DNA from: JBPOIS01 sp052034295
GTDB taxonomy: Bacteria > Pseudomonadota > Gammaproteobacteria > Pseudomonadales > Moraxellaceae
DNA: 16,846 bases
Reading direction: 5' to 3'
Assembly (NCBI GenBank): GCA_052034295.1
Contig: JBPOIS010000088.1
Coordinates: 1 to 16,846, forward strand
Shown in pieces: positions 12,320 to 16,846 of this stretch. Position 1 is the first letter of the stretch, and each line of letters begins with the position of its first letter. The position numbers were made by a program, and so were the translations under genes. The notes beneath the pieces are model-generated. The model worked only from the letters and a program-made list of their open reading frames with translations, made no database searches and was not told where the DNA came from.

Positions 12320-14944
12320 GTGCTCGAAGCCTATCGCCAACACGTCGCGGAACGTGCCGCACAGGGTGTCCCGCCCAAACCGCTGGACGAAAAACAGACT
12401 GCCCAACTGGTTGAGTTGCTGAAAAACCCGCCTGCTGGTGAAGAAAGCTTCCTCGTGGATCTGCTGGAAAACCGCATCCCTGCCGGTGTCGATCAGGCCG
12501 CCTACGTCAAGGCTGCCTTCCTGGCTGACGTGGCCAAGGGCAACACCAGCAGCCCGCTGGTCACCAAACAGCGCGCCGTCTACCTGCTCGGCACCATGCT
12601 GGGCGGCTACAACGTGGCCCCGCTGGTCGAGCTGCTGGACGATGCCGAGCTCGGCACCGAAGCCGCTGCCGCCCTCAAGCACACCCTGCTGATGTTTGAT
12701 GCCTTCCACGACGTGGACGAAAAGGCCAGGGCCGGCAATGCCAACGCCAGGGCCGTCATGCAGAGCTGGGCCGATGCCGAATGGTTCACCAGCCGTCCGG
12801 CCGTGCCCGAGCAGATCACCGTCACCGTGTTCAAGGTCACCGGCGAAACCAACACCGACGACCTGTCGCCGGCACAGGACGCATGGAGCCGCCCGGACAT
12901 CCCCCTGCATGCCAACGCCATGCTGAAAAACGTCCGCGACGGCATCGTGCCGGAACAGCCCGGTGTGGTTGGCCCGATCAAACAGCTCGAAGCCCTGAAA
13001 GCCAAAGGCAACATCGTCGCCTATGTGGGTGACGTGGTCGGTACCGGCTCCAGCCGCAAGTCCGCCACCAACAGCGTACTGTGGTTCACCGGCAACGACC
13101 TGCCGCACATCCCCAACAAAAAAGACGGCGGCGTGTGCATCGGCTCCAAGATCGCACCGATTTTCTTCAACACCATGGAAGACGCTGGCGCCCTGCCGAT
13201 CGAGCTGGACGTGGGCAACATGAACATGGGCGACACCGTGGTGCTGCACATCAACCACGACACCGCTGAAGTCATCGCCACCAAGGACGGCGCCGAAATC
13301 GCCCGTTCGGCCCTGAAAACTCCGGTACTGCTGGACGAAGTCCGCGCCGGTGGCCGGATCAACCTGATCATTGGCCGTGGCCTGACCAACAAGGCCCGCG
13401 AAGCCCTCGGACTGGCCCCGAGCACCCTGTTCCGCCAGCCGCAGCAGCCCGCCGACACCGGCAAGGGCTACACCCAGGCCCAGAAGATGGTCGGCCGCGC
13501 CTGTGGCCTGCCGGAAGGCCAGGGCATCCGTCCGGGCACCTACTGCGAACCGAAGATGACCACCGTCGGCTCCCAGGACACCACTGGCCCGATGACCCGC
13601 GACGAGCTGAAAGACCTGGCCTGTCTGGGCTTCTCCGCCGATCTGGTCATGCAGTCGTTCTGCCACACCGCCGCCTATCCGAAGCCGGTCGATGTCGCCA
13701 TGCAACACAGCCTGCCGGATTTCATCATGAACCGTGGAGGCGTGTCGCTGCGTCCCGGTGACGGCATCATCCACAGCTGGCTGAACCGCATGCTGCTGCC
13801 CGACACGGTCGGCACCGGCGGTGACTCGCACACCCGTTTCCCGATCGGCATCAGCTTCCCGGCCGGTTCCGGTCTGGTGGCCTTTGCGGCGGCCACCGGC
13901 GTCATGCCGCTGGACATGCCCGAGTCGGTTCTGGTCAAGTTCAAGGGCAAAATGCAGCCCGGCATCACCCTGCGTGATCTGGTCCATGCCATCCCTTATT
14001 ACGCCATCCAGGCCGGTGACCTGACCGTCGAGAAAAAAGGCAAGAAGAACATCTTCAACGGCCGCATCCTCGAAATCGACCTGACCGAAATGGAAACCGA
14101 CCTGACCGTCGAGCAGGCCTTTGAACTGTCGGATGCCTCGGCAGAACGCTCGGCCGCGGGCTGTTCGATCACCGTCTCGGAAAAATCGGTGGCCGAATAC
14201 CTGCGCTCGAACATCACCATGCTCAAATGGATGATTGCCGAAGGCTATGGCGATGCCCGCACCATGGCCCGCCGCATCGAAGCCATGGAAAAATGGCTGG
14301 CCAACCCCAGCCTGATCAAGGCTGACGCCGATGCCGAATACGCCAAGGTCTATGAAATCGACCTGAACGACATCAAAGAACCCATCCTGTGCTGCCCGAA
14401 CGATCCGGACGACGCCAGGTTGCTGTCCACCGTGGCCGGTGACAAGATTGACGAAGTGTTCATCGGTTCGTGCATGACCAACATCGGTCACTTCCGCGCC
14501 GCCGGCAAGCTGCTGGACAAAGTGGAGGGCGGCTCGCTGGCCACCCGCCTGTGGCTGGCCCCGCCGACCCGCATGGACGAGCACCAGCTCATGGAAGAAG
14601 GCTACTACAACGTGTATGGCCGTGCCGGTGCCCGCACCGAAATGCCGGGCTGCTCGCTGTGCATGGGCAACCAGGCCCGCGTCGCGCCGAACACCACCTG
14701 TGTGTCGACCTCGACCCGCAACTTCCCGAACCGTCTGGGTCAGGGCGCCAACGTGTACCTGGCTTCGGCTGAGCTGGCCTCGGTGGCAGCGGTCATCGGC
14801 AAGCTGCCGACCGTGGAGGAGTACATGCAGTACGCCCAGCAGATCGACAGCATGGCCGGTGACATCTATCGCTATCTGAGCTTTGACAAGATGGGCGAGT
14901 ACACCGAAAAAGCCGACAAGATCAGCGTGGCCCAGTTGACCTGA
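12320..14944 (+). CDS. acnB: Aconitate hydratase B / 2-methylisocitrate dehydratase
   Basis: An 874-residue [4Fe-4S] enzyme of the TCA cycle that interconverts citrate and isocitrate. AcnB proteins also hydrate 2-methylaconitate to 2-methylisocitrate, which would link it to prpB and prpC here. The N-terminus is the HEAT-like domain (about 1-160), then the swivel domain with FKVTGETNTDDLSPA (about 170-184), then the catalytic domains with TGGDSHTRFPIG (about 498-509). Cluster cysteines are Cys718 (GSCMTN), Cys778 and Cys781 (GCSLCMG), nearly the E. coli positions (710, 769, 772). The start is GTG: it aligns with the E. coli MLEEYRKHVAERA start and has GAGGA seven bases upstream (12308-12312). 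Codons are strongly biased to C at the third position, typical of high expression. It has its own promoter and terminator. Confidence 0.97.
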   Translation: MLEAYRQHVAERAAQGVPPKPLDEKQTAQLVELLKNPPAGEESFLVDLLENRIPAGVDQAAYVKAAFLADVAKGNTSSPLVTKQRAVYLLGTMLGGYNVAPLVELLDDAELGTEAAAALKHTLLMFDAFHDVDEKARAGNANARAVMQSWADAEWFTSRPAVPEQITVTVFKVTGETNTDDLSPAQDAWSRPDIPLHANAMLKNVRDGIVPEQPGVVGPIKQLEALKAKGNIVAYVGDVVGTGSSRKSATNSVLWFTGNDLPHIPNKKDGGVCIGSKIAPIFFNTMEDAGALPIELDVGNMNMGDTVVLHINHDTAEVIATKDGAEIARSALKTPVLLDEVRAGGRINLIIGRGLTNKAREALGLAPSTLFRQPQQPADTGKGYTQAQKMVGRACGLPEGQGIRPGTYCEPKMTTVGSQDTTGPMTRDELKDLACLGFSADLVMQSFCHTAAYPKPVDVAMQHSLPDFIMNRGGVSLRPGDGIIHSWLNRMLLPDTVGTGGDSHTRFPIGISFPAGSGLVAFAAATGVMPLDMPESVLVKFKGKMQPGITLRDLVHAIPYYAIQAGDLTVEKKGKKNIFNGRILEIDLTEMETDLTVEQAFELSDASAERSAAGCSITVSEKSVAEYLRSNITMLKWMIAEGYGDARTMARRIEAMEKWLANPSLIKADADAEYAKVYEIDLNDIKEPILCCPNDPDDARLLSTVAGDKIDEVFIGSCMTNIGHFRAAGKLLDKVEGGSLATRLWLAPPTRMDEHQLMEEGYYNVYGRAGARTEMPGCSLCMGNQARVAPNTTCVSTSTRNFPNRLGQGANVYLASAELASVAAVIGKLPTVEEYMQYAQQIDSMAGDIYRYLSFDKMGEYTEKADKISVAQLT

Positions 14945-14991
14945 TGCGCAGGTCCGGGGCTGGATGAACCTGCCCTGGCCTGATCTGCAAG

Positions 14992-15025
14992 TCCCCCATG
15001 CCGTGCGCGGTGTGGGGGATTTTTT
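14992..15025 (+). terminator. Rho-independent terminator after acnB
   Basis: A 12-bp stem (14992-15003 with 15008-15019, with a few G-T pairs) around the tetraloop TGCG is followed by six T residues (15020-15025). Its core is CCCCCA pairing with TGGGGG. It lies about 50 bases after the acnB stop. Confidence 0.85.
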
Positions 15026-15027
15026 GT

Positions 15028-15033
15028 TATGCT
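15028..15033 (+). promoter_or_regulatory. Candidate -10 element for the duplicated membrane-protein gene
   Basis: TATGCT begins two bases after the acnB terminator T-tract and about 35 bases before the ATG at 15063. The terminator hairpin itself would occupy the -35 region, so the promoter is uncertain. Confidence 0.25.
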
Positions 15034-15062
15034 CAAAACAGCCTTAAAGAACAGCACGCCAA

Positions 15063-16385
15063 ATGGAATTTGAAAGGAACATTCAGCGTGATCGCCGGGG
15101 GATGGCTGTCCTGATGGTCCTGAGCCTGCTGGCTGTGGCTGCCTGGCAATGGCTGTGGCCCACACCGACGGCATTCTGGTGGACCTTTGCAGGGCTGAGC
15201 CTGCTGGTGGTCGGTGACTATGGTTTTAAGCGTCATTGCCTCAATGACCTGCACCGCAGCCAACCCGACACCCGCCGCAGCACCTGGCACAATGTGCAGG
15301 TTGGGCAGTATTTCTTGTACATCATGACCTTGACGTTTTTATTGGACAGGGTCCTGGGCCACAAAACAATTGACTACAATTTTTCGGTCTGGGCAACTGC
15401 GCTGGTTTTGCCTTGGGCCTATTGGAATTATCAGGTGTATCGTCTGGATGAGCGCGGCTTTTGGGCCAACCATTGGCTGTATTCGGAATTCACACCCTGG
15501 ACTCACATCACCCGTGTTAATGCCGTGGGAGATGTGCTGCGCATCAACACCCGCACGCAGGGCCATGCGCTAAACCTCCGTCCACAAAAACACCGAGATG
15601 ATCTTTTGGCCAATGCCCAATCGCTGGCTGCACAGCATGCCGTTACGTCAGCCATCAGCCCATGGCGCAGCCTGGACGATCGCTTCACCACCCTACAGGT
15701 CGCCCTTGGGAAGCACCAGCAGCACCTGCGTCATCTGGCTTGGACCATCGCGGTGATTTCGGTCCTTGCGGCCATTGCAGGCGTGATGGGGGGCGTATTG
15801 GTGTCGCAATTGCTGGCGGTGCTGGCCTTTACGGTGGGGCTCTTTGCCCACAAGAGCTGGGTGCAGGTCAAAGAGGCGCAGCTGGGGGTGGCCGTCCTTT
15901 CCAAAGGGCAGGCGATTTTTTTCACAAATCACCAGCAGGGCGATGTGCGCATCCTGATGCCGATACTGGTGTTGATGGGCATGACCACCTTTTGGGTGTA
16001 CAGCCTGAGCGTGTGGTTGCAATACGCTATTTTATTCAGCGTGATGGCCCTGATCGGCGCGGCCTATGCCTGGACGGGCGGGCGTTGGTTGCGGGTAGAT
16101 GATGAGGGCCTGGCGCTGGGGCGATTCGGGCGGGTGCAGCAGGCATTGCACTGGGGTCAGGTGACCACACATGACCTTAGTCTGGCGTCCAGCCAACAGG
16201 GTTATACCACGTTGTTTGTGGTGTATCGCGACACTGCGGGAGTCATGCAGCAATTCAATCTGAGTGTGCCGCCCCATCAGTGGCAGGATCAGGCCACCTT
16301 GCTGCATGAGCTGAATCGACAGATTCAGGGACACGTGATGAAAAATCAGAGATTAAAACCATGCCGATCACCCTGTCACAATTGA
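15063..16385 (+). CDS. Large membrane protein made of two repeated 4-TM plus soluble-domain units
   Basis: A 440-residue protein I do not recognise. It appears to be an internal duplication with a period of about 217 residues. Unit 1 has membrane spans near 14-32, 37-53, 80-98 and 107-125, then a soluble part opening YRLDERGF (126-133). Unit 2 has spans near 225-244, 247-263, 296-314 and 319-336, then LRVDDEGL (343-350). Both soluble parts are about 70 residues, contain a Trp in a T-P-W-T or L-H-W-G motif about 15 residues later, alternate hydrophobic residues like beta strands and end in a helix (DDLLANAQSLAAQ; ATLLHELNRQIQ). This looks like a bacterial PH-like domain after paired membrane spans, which is inference. 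The ribosome binding site is weak. The end overlaps the next gene by 25 bp. It uses more T/A-ending codons than acnB. Confidence 0.8.
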   Translation: MEFERNIQRDRRGMAVLMVLSLLAVAAWQWLWPTPTAFWWTFAGLSLLVVGDYGFKRHCLNDLHRSQPDTRRSTWHNVQVGQYFLYIMTLTFLLDRVLGHKTIDYNFSVWATALVLPWAYWNYQVYRLDERGFWANHWLYSEFTPWTHITRVNAVGDVLRINTRTQGHALNLRPQKHRDDLLANAQSLAAQHAVTSAISPWRSLDDRFTTLQVALGKHQQHLRHLAWTIAVISVLAAIAGVMGGVLVSQLLAVLAFTVGLFAHKSWVQVKEAQLGVAVLSKGQAIFFTNHQQGDVRILMPILVLMGMTTFWVYSLSVWLQYAILFSVMALIGAAYAWTGGRWLRVDDEGLALGRFGRVQQALHWGQVTTHDLSLASSQQGYTTLFVVYRDTAGVMQQFNLSVPPHQWQDQATLLHELNRQIQGHVMKNQRLKPCRSPCHN

Positions 16386-16846
16386 TTCGTTTAAAAAACA
16401 CCGTGGCGGTGTTGATGCCGGGCCTGATTGGCGGCTGGTATTTCTGGATGCCGACCTTCAGGATTTATCAGATTTTGTTGGGGTTGATGCTGGTGCTGAT
16501 GGGGGTGTTTGTGGCCCTGACCCATCACGTCGCCAAACAGCTGCAACAACGCTATCCAGGATCATTGGTGCTGGTGCCGTCGAGTGCTTTGCTGGTGTGC
16601 ATCGTTGGGCTGCAAGCCATGGTGCAGATTTTGGCCCCAGGCAGTCACACCCTTGAGTCCGGGGGTTCAGTGGGGCCATTGCTGACTGTCTGGTTTGTTT
16701 TTGTCTTTGGTTACCAGGTCAATCAATTGCTGAGGCTGGATGATTCCGGTCTCACCGTCCACGGCGCCCACGGCGAAGAAACCTGGTTCTGGCGCGACTG
16801 GGTGGACTGGACCCGTCACAACAACACGCCAGAAAATCCCGGTTAC
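16361..16846 (+). CDS. Membrane protein with one further 4-TM plus soluble-domain unit (cut by the right edge)
   Basis: 162 codons are open to the window end. The ATG at 16361 lies inside the end of the preceding gene (25-bp overlap, different frame), with a weak AGAGA about ten bases upstream, which suggests translational coupling. Four hydrophobic spans are visible near 13-29, 36-54, 69-91 and 103-121, followed by LRLDDSGL (124-131) and TWFWRDWVDW (141-150). The distance from the start to the RLDDSG motif (125 residues) is almost that of unit 1 of the preceding protein (127). It is therefore a separate third copy of the same unit, or the first half of another duplicated protein. The function is unknown; the pair probably acts together in the membrane. 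Confidence 0.75.
   Translation, partial: MPITLSQLIRLKNTVAVLMPGLIGGWYFWMPTFRIYQILLGLMLVLMGVFVALTHHVAKQLQQRYPGSLVLVPSSALLVCIVGLQAMVQILAPGSHTLESGGSVGPLLTVWFVFVFGYQVNQLLRLDDSGLTVHGAHGEETWFWRDWVDWTRHNNTPENPGY

Noticed and set aside
12206..14584. 792-codon open frame antisense to acnB
   Set aside because: It is a by-product of the C-ending codon bias of acnB. The translation is His/Gln/Gly-rich with no recognisable domain.
1..16846. Defence system, prophage, integrative element or CRISPR array
   Set aside because: No integrase, transposase, nuclease, toxin-antitoxin pair, spaced direct repeats or tRNA-linked attachment site was seen; the genes are mostly metabolic and housekeeping.

Overview
The window is a GC-rich (about 60 %) piece of bacterial chromosome. 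All genes look intact apart from two cut by the window edges. I see no insertion sequence, phage gene, CRISPR array, tRNA or rRNA. The gene families point to a gammaproteobacterium: an AcnB and a short nickel-type GloA very close to the E. coli proteins as I remember them, plus PrpB/PrpC, ZapE and a YfcH-type epimerase. The secreted lipase and Baeyer-Villiger-type monooxygenase beside an AraC regulator would suit a lipid- or hydrocarbon-using member of the Pseudomonadales, perhaps Moraxellaceae. That placement is inference.

Layout. 1-228 (-) is the N-terminus of a HugZ-like FMN-binding protein. It is divergent from an AmpG-like permease (328-1881, +), which is followed by glyoxalase I (1931-2314) and a terminator. 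Next come methylisocitrate lyase prpB (2454-3341) and 2-methylcitrate synthase prpC (3591-4721), separated by a 249-bp gap with alternative hairpins and closed by a strong terminator. A polytopic membrane protein of unknown function (4820-5659) and a secreted lipase (5817-6593) follow. The lipase converges on a flavin monooxygenase (6680-8185, -), with a bidirectional terminator between them.

The monooxygenase is divergent from an AraC regulator (8329-9372). The regulator heads a tight cluster with an alpha/beta hydrolase (9390-10028) and the ATPase zapE (10025-11158). A YfcH-type epimerase (11247-12131) and aconitase acnB (12320-14944, own promoter, GTG start, terminator) come next. The window ends in two overlapping membrane-protein genes (15063-16385 and 16361 to the edge).

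How the genes work together. PrpC condenses propionyl-CoA with oxaloacetate and PrpB cleaves methylisocitrate to pyruvate and succinate. AcnB can supply the hydration step between them, but the dehydratase (PrpD or AcnD) is not here. The AraC/monooxygenase pair resembles the VirS/MymA arrangement of mycobacteria and may handle a hydrophobic substrate or stress.

The least-described part is the right end. The 440-residue protein appears to be an internal duplication of a unit made of four membrane segments followed by a soluble domain opening with R-(L/V)-D-(D/E)-x-G. The next gene starts a third copy with the same spacing.
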